Shown here one piece after another: positions 33,842-39,809 of a DNA stretch of 39,809 bases. The DNA comes from a virus: positions 1 through 39,809 of the IMG/VR virus record IMGVR_UViG_3300035034_001520. The stretch is one strand, 5' to 3'. The stretch's first letter is position 1, and the number at the start of each line of letters is the position of its first letter. Both the position numbers and the translations under genes were made by a program. The notes below the pieces were generated by a model. The model had not been told where the DNA came from. It was given only the letters and a program-made list of their open reading frames with translations, and searched no databases.

Positions 33842-34042
33842 CTACTTATACAGTATAAGAAACTCACTCCACGAACCAACATCTACAACATATTTATCTT
33901 CTAGTTCAGTCCATATTTTATAGTATGACTTATAGTTTTTATCGGCTAGGAACTTAACAATCGCATCAGAGGCACTTTCAACACTGTCAACCTCACGTAA
34001 AAAATACTCTTCGCCATTTGACCGTTGAAAAAACAATTTCAT
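33842..34042 (-). CDS. Small hypothetical protein (66 aa)
   Basis: A 66-residue protein (MKLFFQRSNGEEYFLREVDS, then VVDVGSWSEFLILYK) with a mixed alpha/beta pattern. GGAGGGGGA precedes the ATG, a very strong ribosome binding site. Small early proteins of this look (N-terminal MxLFFxRSNGEEYFL) occur in other Firmicutes phages without known function. It starts 12 bases after the stop of the 52-residue gene. Confidence 0.7.
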   Translation of the reverse strand: MKLFFQRSNGEEYFLREVDSVESASDAIVKFLADKNYKSYYKIWTELEDKYVVDVGSWSEFLILYK

Positions 34043-34054
34043 AAAATCCCCCTC

Positions 34055-34213
34055 CTATCCGTTCTCTTCTTCGTATACGCACTCAACATCAACTAAAGCC
34101 TCTGCTATAGCCTCTATAACATGGTTTAAATCAACTGTGTGGTCGCTTACTAATACTTCTTCCACTAACTCATACAGAGTACCCCAAATCCTTATTTGGT
34201 TTGATTTGTTCAC
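34055..34213 (-). CDS. Small acidic protein with GTG start (52 aa)
   Basis: A 52-residue frame starting GTG at 34213 (MNKSNQIRIWGTLYELVEEV) and ending at TAG 34055-34057. AGAGAGGG lies 6-8 bases before the GTG. It overlaps the end of the 105-residue gene by 44 bases in another frame and fills the gap before the 66-residue gene. Its regular amphipathic helix (DLNHVIEAIAEALVDV) argues for a real protein. Function unknown. Confidence 0.62.
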   Translation of the reverse strand: MNKSNQIRIWGTLYELVEEVLVSDHTVDLNHVIEAIAEALVDVECVYEEENG

Positions 34214-34487
34214 TGTTTTTCCCTCTCTTTACTTTTTTAATCCTATGGTTAATAGGAACACAAGAATACAATAATATTCTATCTGAAATAAGAAGTAAAT
34301 CCCTATCTGATTCTATTGAGTATATTATTTGGTCTGCTCTAACACTATTTAGATTATCTTTATCAAATAACCTAACATCGTACTGAATACTCTTATTTTC
34401 GTCTACAGCCACCTGTGAAAACAAATTATATAAGTCTTTTAAATTATCTGCCAATACTAAAACCTTCATATTAAAACCATTAACCAC
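34170..34487 (-). CDS. Hypothetical alpha/beta protein (105 aa)
   Basis: A 105-residue protein with a Rossmann-like opening (MKVLVLADNLKDLYNLFSQV) and later strands DQIIYSIES and DLLLISDRILLYSC, ending in a basic tail. A GTG at 34487 overlaps the preceding stop and suggests coupling, while an internal ATG six codons later is an alternative start without a good ribosome binding site. It resembles in plan the 117-residue protein at 33262-33615, so the two may be distant paralogues. Function unknown. Confidence 0.65.
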   Translation of the reverse strand: MVNGFNMKVLVLADNLKDLYNLFSQVAVDENKSIQYDVRLFDKDNLNSVRADQIIYSIESDRDLLLISDRILLYSCVPINHRIKKVKRGKNSEQIKPNKDLGYSV

Positions 34488-34686
34488 TATATACTTCCAC
34501 TACTTCCTCACCTCTACTGTTTACATAAGGTTTTGAACTAGTAGTATAAACTCCCCTACCTCTTTCGTCGACCACTTTTCTTCCGTCTCTAACAAATCTA
34601 ACCATTTTTCCTTTTTCCAACTCTGAAAAATCAACCGTCTTCCATATACCTTTTACATTAACTTGAACAATATCATTCGTCTTCAT
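34480..34686 (-). CDS. Small hypothetical protein (68 aa) after the large RNA region
   Basis: A 68-residue basic protein (MKTNDIVQVNVKGIWKTVDF, then MVRFVRDGRKVVDERGRGVY). The ATG at 34686 has AAGGAGG at ideal distance. A longer frame extending 31 codons upstream runs into the structured RNA region and is rejected. It is the first coding gene after about 700 gene-free bases, so it may be expressed from the same promoter by read-through. No family is recognised. Confidence 0.68.
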   Translation of the reverse strand: MKTNDIVQVNVKGIWKTVDFSELEKGKMVRFVRDGRKVVDERGRGVYTTSSKPYVNSRGEEVVEVYSG

Positions 34687-34699
34687 ATAAAACCTCCTT

Positions 34700-35386
34700 A
34701 TATATATTATTGTGGACTGAAAGCCTAAGAGCGAGCATTTTACTTTTGAGGGCTTATAGCGTTTAATCCATATCACCATAGAATAGAAGTAAAACCTGTG
34801 TCTTTCAAGGTTACTCGTTTGCTTTCAATTTAAACTTGTAGTACTACAAACCTTTATTCTTACTTGTTCCACAATGCACACTGCCTCGCACGGATTACGC
34901 TTCCACGTTTGAGCTATAATTTTAGCATTGTACTTCTACAATATCGGCAGTGTATAAGTGAGTACCAAGGTCTCGAACCTCTATAAGTTTTTCAGTCAGC
35001 AGTATACGTTTGTCTCATTAATGAGATTTTTTCCGAACTGACATCTTACAATCTCCATAAGAATGTACTCATATTAATTATCAGCCTTGACCAACCACTA
35101 CTGATTTGAGCCTACCTACTATATTAGCTCCACCATACCAATTCTCATTTATTTATGGCGATGAGTAAACACCTTCTATGTATTGGTATGTACACTGCAT
35201 TTGACTTATCGGCACAAATGAGACCATTATTGGAGGTAGGTTTCACGTCTCTACCTCGACATGTATTACAGCCCCACCGAACTTTACTCTGTAATACTTG
35301 TATAAGCCCTTAAGTAATTGTTCGCTTAAGCTTGCTTAACGCCCCATGTTTTTTATTATTGGGAACATGTAACCAATCTACCTTAT
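34700..35386 (-). ncRNA. Large structured non-coding RNA candidate (ROOL/GOLLD-like)
   Basis: About 690 bases without a credible gene on either strand, directly after a consensus promoter (35393-35421). Perfect stems include GTATTACAG/CTGTAATAC (35297-35289 with 35271-35263), GAGGTAG/CTACCTC (35257-35251 with 35239-35233), CATTTG/CAAATG (35220-35215 with 35203-35198), CATACCAAT/ATTGGTATG (35190-35182 with 35142-35134), ACACTGCC/GGCAGTGT (34953-34946 with 34885-34878) enclosing ATTGTA-GAAG-TACAAT, and AAGGTT/AACCTT enclosing a 14-base palindrome at 34836-34849. ROOL and GOLLD are large RNAs known in phages, and size and setting fit, but I cannot confirm either family. No terminator is seen; the 3' end is approximate. 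Confidence 0.7.
34959..35071 (-). other. tRNA-like fold inside the large RNA
   Basis: A 113-base segment can fold like a tRNA: a 7-bp acceptor-like stem (TGAGTAC at 35071-35065 with GTACTCA at 34965-34959), a 4-bp D-like arm (TCTT/AAGA, loop with GG), a 5-bp stem GTCAG/CTGAC (35042-35038 with 34999-34995) whose long loop holds TCTCATTAATGAGA, and a T-like arm with loop TTCGAGA at 34977-34971. It lacks U8, a normal 7-base anticodon loop and an encoded CCA, so it is not a normal tRNA gene. Confidence 0.45.
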
Positions 35387-35392
35387 AGTACT

Positions 35393-35421
35393 ATTATACC
35401 ACACCTCAACACTTCTGTCAA
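35393..35421 (-). promoter_or_regulatory. Leftward promoter of the large RNA region
   Basis: TTGACA (35416-35421 on the complement), 17-base spacer, TATAAT (35393-35398), with TGTGG before the -10. The -35 box lies between AACACTT and AAGTGTT (35408-35414 and 35420-35426), a small inverted repeat. It points into about 700 bases without a gene. Confidence 0.88.
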
Positions 35422-35494
35422 GTGTTTTGAGAAAGTTTTTACTATTTTAAATTTTGCTATAAAATATCGTTTTCATTCATAATTTTCTACACTT

Positions 35495-35665
35495 CTATCT
35501 ACCTTCATAATTACAATCATCGTTCTCACAGTAATCAAAAGGTACACCACCTTGGTCACCACCATCAAAATGCTTTATGTCTGCGCCACATTTTGGGCAT
35601 TTCTTATCGGTTTCCCATATACCTTACTCTTGGTCGATTTGTTTTCTACTACGCATACCACTCAT
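35495..35665 (-). pseudogene. Zinc-ribbon protein gene with a frameshift
   Basis: From the ATG at 35665 (AGGAGG upstream) a frame reads MSGMRSRKPNRPRVRYMGNR and stops. In the +1 frame the sequence continues KKCPKCGADIKHFDGGDQGG, then YCENDDCNYEGR and a TAG at 35495-35497. The second part has two CxxC/CxxxxC zinc-binding pairs but no start codon of its own. One base has probably been gained near 35612, splitting an about 56-residue zinc ribbon. Programmed +1 frameshifting is an alternative. Confidence 0.6.
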
Positions 35666-35689
35666 TCATTTATCCTCCTTCTGAATATC

Positions 35690-35701
35690 TCGCAATTGCG
35701 A
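35690..35701. repeat. 12-bp perfect palindrome
   Basis: TCGCAATTGCGA lies in the 54 bases between two small zinc-binding genes, 15 bases before the ribosome binding site of the frameshifted zinc ribbon. It could be a regulator site or a short hairpin. Confidence 0.4.
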
Positions 35702-35719
35702 ATTAACTATTTAGTATTT

Positions 35720-35860
35720 TTAACTTTGTTTTTTACAGTCATTTAATTTTAATTTCCCACTAATTTTACATTTAAAACAAACTACTCCTAGTTGATGTGT
35801 TTTTTTAAGCATATATATTGAATTACTTTTTGTGTTATTTAAACATAATAAACATTTCAT
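35720..35860 (-). CDS. Small zinc-finger-like protein (46 aa)
   Basis: A 46-residue protein with CLLC near the N-terminus and CFKC in the middle (MKCLLCLNNTKSNSIYM, then GVVCFKCKISGKLKL), a likely four-cysteine zinc knuckle, plus many lysines. GAGGGAAG precedes the ATG. It sits between the dam gene and the frameshifted zinc ribbon. It may bind nucleic acid. Too short for family assignment. Confidence 0.62.
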   Translation of the reverse strand: MKCLLCLNNTKSNSIYMLKKTHQLGVVCFKCKISGKLKLNDCKKQS

Positions 35861-35919
35861 ACAACTTCCCTCGTCCTTCGTAATAATCTCGGTTTGTGAA
35901 TATAAAACTAATATTTTAA

Positions 35920-36798
35920 CTAGTAGTTAGTTATATACACTTCTACAGTCTTATTACTTTTCTCTTTTAAGAGTTCGCTACTCATTGTTCTATTTAAGTT
36001 GTTATAGTCATAGTTCAAATAGTTTACATTGTGTTTTCTACTGAACTCAATCAACTCACTATTAATAATACCTTTGTGCTCAAACACATTACTCATTCCC
36101 CATTGTACACCTAGCTCATCAAGTTTATTTAAAATTACAAATAGGTCAAAGTCATTATAGTCAGACTTATATCCATTTATTCTAGTAATACTATAAGGGC
36201 AGTCCACATATATAAAAACGTCTTTAAAGTCCATTTTTGAGCTATTCACTATATCAACTATATGGTCTACATATAATTTATAATCCATCTCAGACACTTG
36301 TAAATTCGTTTTTTTATCCTTCTCTTTAAAGTCAACTAGAATTTGCTCAACTACTTTTCTTCTGTTCCTTTTCCCAAAGCTAGAAGTTAGTCCTTTTTGC
36401 ATATTAAACTCCAAAGAGCCATTAAATGCAAACAACGATATAGTAAATAAATCTAAGTAATAAGAATCATCTCTGAGTTTTCTATCTGTTATTGTTCTCT
36501 TAAAATTATAATACCCCTCTTTATTGGAGCTTGATAAATTAAATTCTAATATTCTACTATCGACATGGTCTAATATTTCCATTACACTCGTCTCCAATAC
36601 TACACGTATTAAAGTTCCCATAAACAAATCGTTGTACATGTTTATTTCGTATTCTGAATTTATTGCCACACTACCACTACCACCAAACAAATCTACAAAT
36701 AATTTAGCTTTTGGAAACAACGGTTTCAACTGTGGAAGCAATTTTGTCTTCTTTCCAGACCAAAGAAAAGGACTGTCTACTATATTACTGTTTTCCAT
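35920..36798 (-). CDS. Adenine-specific DNA methyltransferase (D12/Dam class)
   Basis: A 292-residue enzyme expected to methylate adenine N6 in phage DNA. Early residues SPFLWSGKKTKLLPQLKPLF and FVDLFGGSGSVA form the AdoMet-binding motif I of D12 enzymes. The catalytic DPPY motif appears as DCPY in VFIYVDCPYSI, a change of the second residue that may still allow activity. ATG at 36798 follows AAGGAG. The target site (often GATC) cannot be read from sequence. No paired restriction gene is nearby, so protection against host restriction or replication timing is likely. Confidence 0.85.
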   Translation of the reverse strand: MENSNIVDSPFLWSGKKTKLLPQLKPLFPKAKLFVDLFGGSGSVAINSEYEINMYNDLFMGTLIRVVLETSVMEILDHVDSRILEFNLSSSNKEGYYNFKRTITDRKLRDDSYYLDLFTISLFAFNGSLEFNMQKGLTSSFGKRNRRKVVEQILVDFKEKDKKTNLQVSEMDYKLYVDHIVDIVNSSKMDFKDVFIYVDCPYSITRINGYKSDYNDFDLFVILNKLDELGVQWGMSNVFEHKGIINSELIEFSRKHNVNYLNYDYNNLNRTMSSELLKEKSNKTVEVYITNY

Positions 36799-36843
36799 TA
36801 AATAATCTCCTTTTTTGCACAATTAACCTCATTTTTACTCAAA

Positions 36844-36929
36844 ATAACGTAATATAATGATGTTTTTAGGTAAATATTAACGTTTTTTGACCTATTTTCG
36901 ACCATAAAATCTGTCTTTTATTACGTTAT
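36844..36929. repeat. Distant inverted repeat upstream of the methylase gene
   Basis: ATAACGTAAT (36844-36853) is perfectly inverted at 36920-36929, with 66 bases between. It covers most of the 135-base leader before the methylase gene. It could fold as a long RNA stem in the leader or bind a regulator as two half-sites. No promoter is certain here. Confidence 0.45.
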
Positions 36930-36933
36930 GTAA

Positions 36934-37518
36934 TTATAATTCCTCATACTCTTTTAGCAATTCTTTTAGAGTTTCGTCGCTTTCTGATAATAATTTATAA
37001 ATTGCAATATTTTGTAATTTTTTTACTCTTTCATCCATTTCAATTTTTATCTCAGATTTTCTCTGTCTATTTTTGGCTCTGCTATCAAATTCGCTTGTAT
37101 CTACAATGGATACTATCTCTTTTGTGTACTTTGTAGGCTCGCCAATTGGCTGTATTTGTAAATCAATTACTTTGGCTAAGTTAAGTCCGAATCTAGTATC
37201 ACATACAACTATATCTCCTATTTTAATATCTTTTTGATATGAAATAAAACTATATTGCTTATAAGTATTTGAACCTTGTATAAAATTAACGCCTACTATA
37301 TTTATAGTGTTTTCGCTATCTACTATTTCTTTGGTAATATTTAACTTATTCAGTGAGTCACCTTGGTATACTTGTACGGTTTTTACACCCTCTATTTTTA
37401 AAGTAACATACGTTTTGCCATGTTTTTGAGTTATTTTTGTTATTACTCCGCTCATACCATTTGTTTGACACTCAGAATTCACAAAAACAACTTCTCCTAT
37501 TTTTAAATCATATCTCAT
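36934..37518 (-). CDS. Hypothetical phage protein (194 aa), KOW-like segments
   Basis: A 194-residue protein. Two beta-rich segments open with LKIGEVVFVNSECQTNGMSG and KDIKIGDIVVCDTRFGLNLA, both of the KOW/SH3 look (positive G-D-x-V pattern). The C-terminus is a charged helix (RAKNRQRKSEIKIEMDERVK then KELLKEYEEL). Proteins with the VVCDTRFGxxxxKVxD segment are widespread in Firmicutes phages without known function. AGGAG precedes the ATG. It lies between the zinc-ribbon gene at 37560 and the methylase gene. Confidence 0.75.
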   Translation of the reverse strand: MRYDLKIGEVVFVNSECQTNGMSGVITKITQKHGKTYVTLKIEGVKTVQVYQGDSLNKLNITKEIVDSENTINIVGVNFIQGSNTYKQYSFISYQKDIKIGDIVVCDTRFGLNLAKVIDLQIQPIGEPTKYTKEIVSIVDTSEFDSRAKNRQRKSEIKIEMDERVKKLQNIAIYKLLSESDETLKELLKEYEEL

Positions 37519-37559
37519 ATATTTCTCCTTTTATTATAAAACTCTTCTTTTATTATGAG

Positions 37560-37784
37560 TTAAACAGTTTCCCATGCTTCATATTTTGTTTCTATTTTTT
37601 TAATTTCAGCTCCAATGTCGTTTGCTGATTTCCCACATTTTTTGCACTTCATGTTTGGAATAACATTGTCATGGAAATTTCTATCGTCATATCCGCTATT
37701 ATTTACAATATCACCACAATTTTCACATTCATAATCTGCCCAAAAATCTCTTCTGTTTTGACTTGTAATTTTAATAATCTTCAT
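37560..37784 (-). CDS. Small zinc-ribbon protein (74 aa)
   Basis: A 74-residue protein with two CxxC pairs (YECENCGDI and MKCKKCGKS), a classic zinc ribbon, between a basic N-terminus and an acidic helix. AAGGAG precedes the ATG, and the gene is first after the promoter at 37815-37843. Such zinc ribbons are frequent among early phage genes and may bind nucleic acid or host polymerase, but the partner is unknown. Confidence 0.75.
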   Translation of the reverse strand: MKIIKITSQNRRDFWADYECENCGDIVNNSGYDDRNFHDNVIPNMKCKKCGKSANDIGAEIKKIETKYEAWETV

Positions 37785-37814
37785 ACAATTCTCCTTTGTT
37801 TATTAATATAATTA

Positions 37815-37843
37815 ATTATAGCATATATACCTACAATTGTCAA
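37815..37843 (-). promoter_or_regulatory. Leftward sigma-A-type promoter
   Basis: TTGACA (37838-37843 on the complement), 17-base spacer, TATAAT (37815-37820), with TATGC before the -10. It drives the zinc ribbon, the 194-residue gene and probably the methylase. Confidence 0.86.
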
Positions 37844-37879
37844 GTATATTTTATAATAATAATTGATAAAATCCTAATT

Positions 37880-38095
37880 TTATTCATCTTCCTCGTCTAT
37901 TTCTACTTCCCATTTTGAATTATAACTCAAACATTCTTGAGTATACACGCTTATAAATTGAGCGTTTACTCTATAAGAAGCGCAATATTTTTTAGTTGTA
38001 TAATTATGACTCTTACAAATAGGACAAGTATTCATTGCATTATAAATTTCTTTTCTGCTATCAAATATAACTCTTACTCCTAACAATTTTGCCAT
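37880..38095 (-). CDS. Small cysteine-rich protein (71 aa)
   Basis: A 71-residue protein with CPICKSHNYTTKKYC in the middle and a later Cys (TQECLS), consistent with one degenerate zinc site, and an acidic end (VEIDEEDE). The start could also be an internal ATG just before TCPICK; the longer form is kept because a GGAAATGAG element precedes the ATG at 38095. No family is recognised. Confidence 0.6.
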   Translation of the reverse strand: MAKLLGVRVIFDSRKEIYNAMNTCPICKSHNYTTKKYCASYRVNAQFISVYTQECLSYNSKWEVEIDEEDE

Positions 38096-38176
38096 TTATA
38101 TCTCATTTCCGTGTTAAAATTGGCGTTTTATTTATTTGGTTACTAAAACTATATAGAATTAGTGACAAAATAAATA

Positions 38177-38404
38177 TTAATTTTTACACACAATCCATGT
38201 CCCCAAAGTTAACATCTCTTCTGCTTGTTTTTTGCTAGAAGAGTTAAACCCAAAATATTCATGACCATCTTCTTCTAGCCAAAAAATCATAACTTCTCCC
38301 ATGAGTACAATGGTAGTATATTCTGTATCTTTTCCACGGACTGTAAATCTAAAATCTTCAAAGTCTTCCAATTCAACCTCTCCAATATTTTTAAATTCTA
38401 CCAT
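38177..38404 (-). CDS. Hypothetical protein (about 75 aa), start uncertain
   Basis: A protein of about 75 residues (MVEFKNIGEVELEDFEDFRF, then EYTTIVLMGEVMIFWLEEDG) with an acidic beta-rich pattern and a C-terminal helix. The frame stays open upstream to 38491, but that part overlaps the end of the preceding gene, so the ATG at 38404 is favoured even though its ribosome binding site is weak. A non-ATG start near AGGTGAG at about 38426 is possible. Function unknown. Confidence 0.55.
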   Translation of the reverse strand: MVEFKNIGEVELEDFEDFRFTVRGKDTEYTTIVLMGEVMIFWLEEDGHEYFGFNSSSKKQAEEMLTLGTWIVCKN

Positions 38405-38432
38405 TTGAAAACATCTAATAATCTCACCTACT

Positions 38433-38699
38433 TCAACTTCCCAATATTTTTTTAGATGGGACAATAGTCCAATCATTATACATGTTACCATCTAAAGAGC
38501 CATTTTTTAGTCCCATTGAACGATAGTAACCATCACCTTCAACTATAAATGTTTCTCCACAAACACCACTAATATCTCTTGTATTTATTACTACGTCTCC
38601 AACTTGCACATGAGTACCATCTTTATATAGTAAAGGCGTAATATCACCAACTATACCACATTTATTCCCATCCATATCAATTATTTCTCTTGTATTCAT
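38433..38699 (-). CDS. Hypothetical protein (88 aa)
   Basis: An 88-residue protein: MNTREIIDMDGNKCGIVGDI, then VGDVVINTRDISGVCGETFI, ending SKKILGS. A beta-rich KOW-like pattern is visible (VQVGDVV). ATG at 38699 follows AGGAG; an in-frame start 28 codons upstream is inside the preceding gene. It starts 7 bases after the stop of the repeat protein. Two conserved-looking cysteines occur, but no zinc motif. Function unknown. Confidence 0.66.
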   Translation of the reverse strand: MNTREIIDMDGNKCGIVGDITPLLYKDGTHVQVGDVVINTRDISGVCGETFIVEGDGYYRSMGLKNGSLDGNMYNDWTIVPSKKILGS

Positions 38700-38706
38700 T
38701 TTTTTT

Positions 38707-39447
38707 TTATTTCTCCTCACTTTTGTGAATTTTCTTAATAATTTCCCCACCAAATTCATCTTTAACAATATCAATAAATTCAAAAACCGTAAATAAGTCA
38801 GTCATTTCTAAACCTTTTTCTTTTAATAAATTGTCTCTACCCATTTTACAACTTCCTGTTAATTTGTTATGCCAATCGTAAAACTCATCAACTTCATATT
38901 TATCTATCTTATTGAAATGATTATTAAACTCTTCAATACGTTCTTCTTCCGACTTCTCTTGAAATGCTTTAGAGTAAGCATCTCTCATGGCTTGCTTTAC
39001 TGTTTTACCATGCGCAAAACTATTATCGACTTTAGCTATAAAACATTTTTCTAAGGCTAGATTATCTTTTAATATACATCCTATTGCTATATTCCCCTTG
39101 ATTGAAATTAAAACAGTGGGTATTCTATCTATTTTATATATTATATGCCCACTGATTGATTTTATGCCATAACTATAACCAGAACCAGAACCATCACCAT
39201 CACCATCACCATAACCATTACCATCACCAGAACCATCACCATAACCATTACCATCACCAGAACCAGAACCATTACCAGAACCAGAATCATTACCAGAACC
39301 ATTACCATAACCAGAACCATTACCAGAACCATTACCATTACCATAACCAGAACCATTACTAGAACCAGAACCATTACCAGAACCAGAACCATTACCAGAA
39401 CCAGAAATAATACTTAAAAAAACAGCAATTTTATCTATTTTTTCCAT
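38707..39447 (-). CDS. Phage protein with Gly-Ser/Asp repeat region
   Basis: A 246-residue protein. Residues about 15-93 are an almost pure Gly alternation with Ser, Asn, Asp and Tyr (GSGNGSGSGNGSG style, turning Asp-rich toward its end). The C-terminal 150 residues are globular: KIDRIPTVLISIKGNIAIG, then VDNSFAHGKTVKQAMRDAYS and WHNKLTGSCKMGRDNLLKEK. Proteins with this C-terminal module after a Gly-rich repeat are widespread in gut Firmicutes phages but have no known function. The repeat may be a flexible linker or calcium-binding stretch. It overlaps the upstream gene by 13 bases. Confidence 0.75.
   Translation of the reverse strand: MEKIDKIAVFLSIISGSGNGSGSGNGSGSSNGSGYGNGNGSGNGSGYGNGSGNDSGSGNGSGSGDGNGYGDGSGDGNGYGDGDGDGSGSGYSYGIKSISGHIIYKIDRIPTVLISIKGNIAIGCILKDNLALEKCFIAKVDNSFAHGKTVKQAMRDAYSKAFQEKSEEERIEEFNNHFNKIDKYEVDEFYDWHNKLTGSCKMGRDNLLKEKGLEMTDLFTVFEFIDIVKDEFGGEIIKKIHKSEEK
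39168..39411 (-). repeat. Coding tandem repeat (6-base units)
   Basis: Imperfect hexamer-based repeats (complement of ATTACC, AGAACC, ATCACC, ATAACC) encode the Gly-x dipeptides of the repeat protein. Such DNA is prone to slipped-strand length change, and every sixth base step keeps the frame. It is not a CRISPR array: no regular spacers. Confidence 0.9.
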
Positions 39448-39725
39448 TCCTTCACACTTTCAATGCTTTCAATAGCCCTATCTGTGCATTTAATTACCTC
39501 AACAACATCTAATATCTCAATATTATCAACAGACACCGTAAACTTACAACTGTCTGAATTATTCGTACCATCTTTTGCGAGTTGACTAATAGAATTAGCA
39601 CCACTCCAATACCAAATACGTCTACAATTAGATAGTTCTACTTCTTGACCTACTCTATTTTCTAATGTTCCAAAAAATACTCCACTTCTGTCGCCTCTGA
39701 TAATTACTTTAGTTCCTTTTTTCAT
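39435..39725 (-). CDS. DUF6948-like hypothetical protein (96 aa)
   Basis: A 96-residue protein with MKKGTKVIIRGDRSGVFFGT, then EVELSNCRRIWYWSGANSIS and CKFTVSVDNIEILDVVEVIK. This RGDRSGVF...RRxWYWSGAxSxSQLA pattern is frequent in phage and bacterial small proteins that I associate with DUF6948; function unknown. AGGAG precedes the ATG, and it is the first gene after the promoter at 39762-39790. It overlaps the repeat protein by 13 bases. Confidence 0.75.
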   Translation of the reverse strand: MKKGTKVIIRGDRSGVFFGTLENRVGQEVELSNCRRIWYWSGANSISQLAKDGTNNSDSCKFTVSVDNIEILDVVEVIKCTDRAIESIESVKEWKK

Positions 39726-39761
39726 TTTTTATTTCTCCTTTTCTATTTGTTTTATAATACT

Positions 39762-39790
39762 ATTATAGCATATCTATAATAGGGCGTCAA
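39762..39790 (-). promoter_or_regulatory. Leftward sigma-A-type promoter at the right edge
   Basis: TTGACG (39785-39790 on the complement), 17-base spacer, TATAAT (39762-39767), with TATGC before the -10. It drives the DUF6948-like gene, the repeat protein and those following. Confidence 0.85.
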
Positions 39791-39809
39791 GTGTTTTATT
39801 GATAAAAGA

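Noticed and set aside
34687-34779. Upstream extension of the 68-residue gene
   Set aside because: It runs into the structured RNA region, whereas AAGGAGG is placed for the ATG at 34686.
34959-35071. A normal tRNA gene
   Set aside because: No 7-base anticodon loop, A instead of T at position 8, no encoded CCA and a much enlarged middle arm. Reported as tRNA-like only.
35401-35494. A gene or RNA between the large RNA promoter and the zinc ribbon
   Set aside because: Only the promoter and AT-rich sequence are seen; no start with ribosome binding site.
35600-35640. -1 programmed frameshift at GGGAAAC in the zinc ribbon
   Set aside because: The heptamer is a good slippery site, but a -1 shift does not lead into the zinc-ribbon frame; a +1 shift is needed.
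39156-39411. CRISPR array or antisense protein over the short repeats
   Set aside because: The units are 6-base coding repeats without spacers, and the His/Asn or Met/Val-rich frames in other phases are mirrors of the Gly-rich protein.

Overview
This window is part of an AT-rich tailed-phage genome that most likely infects a Firmicute, probably a Clostridia-type host. The evidence is strong AGGAGG-type ribosome binding sites, sigma-A-like promoters, an r1t-type holin beside an XhlA-like protein, XkdX-like tail-end proteins, and an adenosylcobalamin-dependent ribonucleotide reductase. No integrase, repressor or packaging gene is visible, so lifestyle and family are not settled.

Layout. Positions 1-7324 (+ strand) are the end of the late region: the 3' end of a variable protein, the template repeat and reverse transcriptase of a diversity-generating retroelement (DGR), small tail-end proteins, a subtilisin-like protease, an XhlA-like membrane protein, a holin, an amidase endolysin and a papain-like protease with a stalk-type C-terminal domain. 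A strong terminator at 7332-7376 closes this unit where it meets the leftward genes. Everything from 7375 to the right edge is on the - strand. Positions 7375-14987 hold nucleotide metabolism (5'-deoxynucleotidase, NMP kinase, ThyX, dUTPase, class II ribonucleotide reductase) plus a ClpP-like protease. Positions 14962-32502 hold replication and recombination (RuvC-like resolvase, RecD-like helicase, DnaE polymerase, RecJ, primase, DnaB helicase, Sak4-like ATPase, SSB-like protein, Gp157). Positions 32569-39725 hold small early genes and a Dam methylase.

Selfish elements have colonised the replication and nucleotide genes. ThyX carries a LAGLIDADG intein. DnaB carries an Ala1, class 3 type intein in its P-loop. 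DnaE is split by a group I intron with an HNH endonuclease, and its splice sites can be placed from P1 and P10 pairing. The Sak4-like ATPase gene is split by a second group I intron with a closely related core and a truncated endonuclease ORF.

The most unusual stretch is 34700-35386 (- strand). About 690 bases lack any credible gene, follow a consensus promoter, and contain many long perfect stems plus a tRNA-like fold. It resembles in size and phage setting the giant ornate RNAs ROOL and GOLLD, and is the best candidate here for a poorly described system. Eight leftward promoters share TTGAYR, exactly 17 bases, then TATAMT, so the early region appears to be read by host sigma-A polymerase from many start points.
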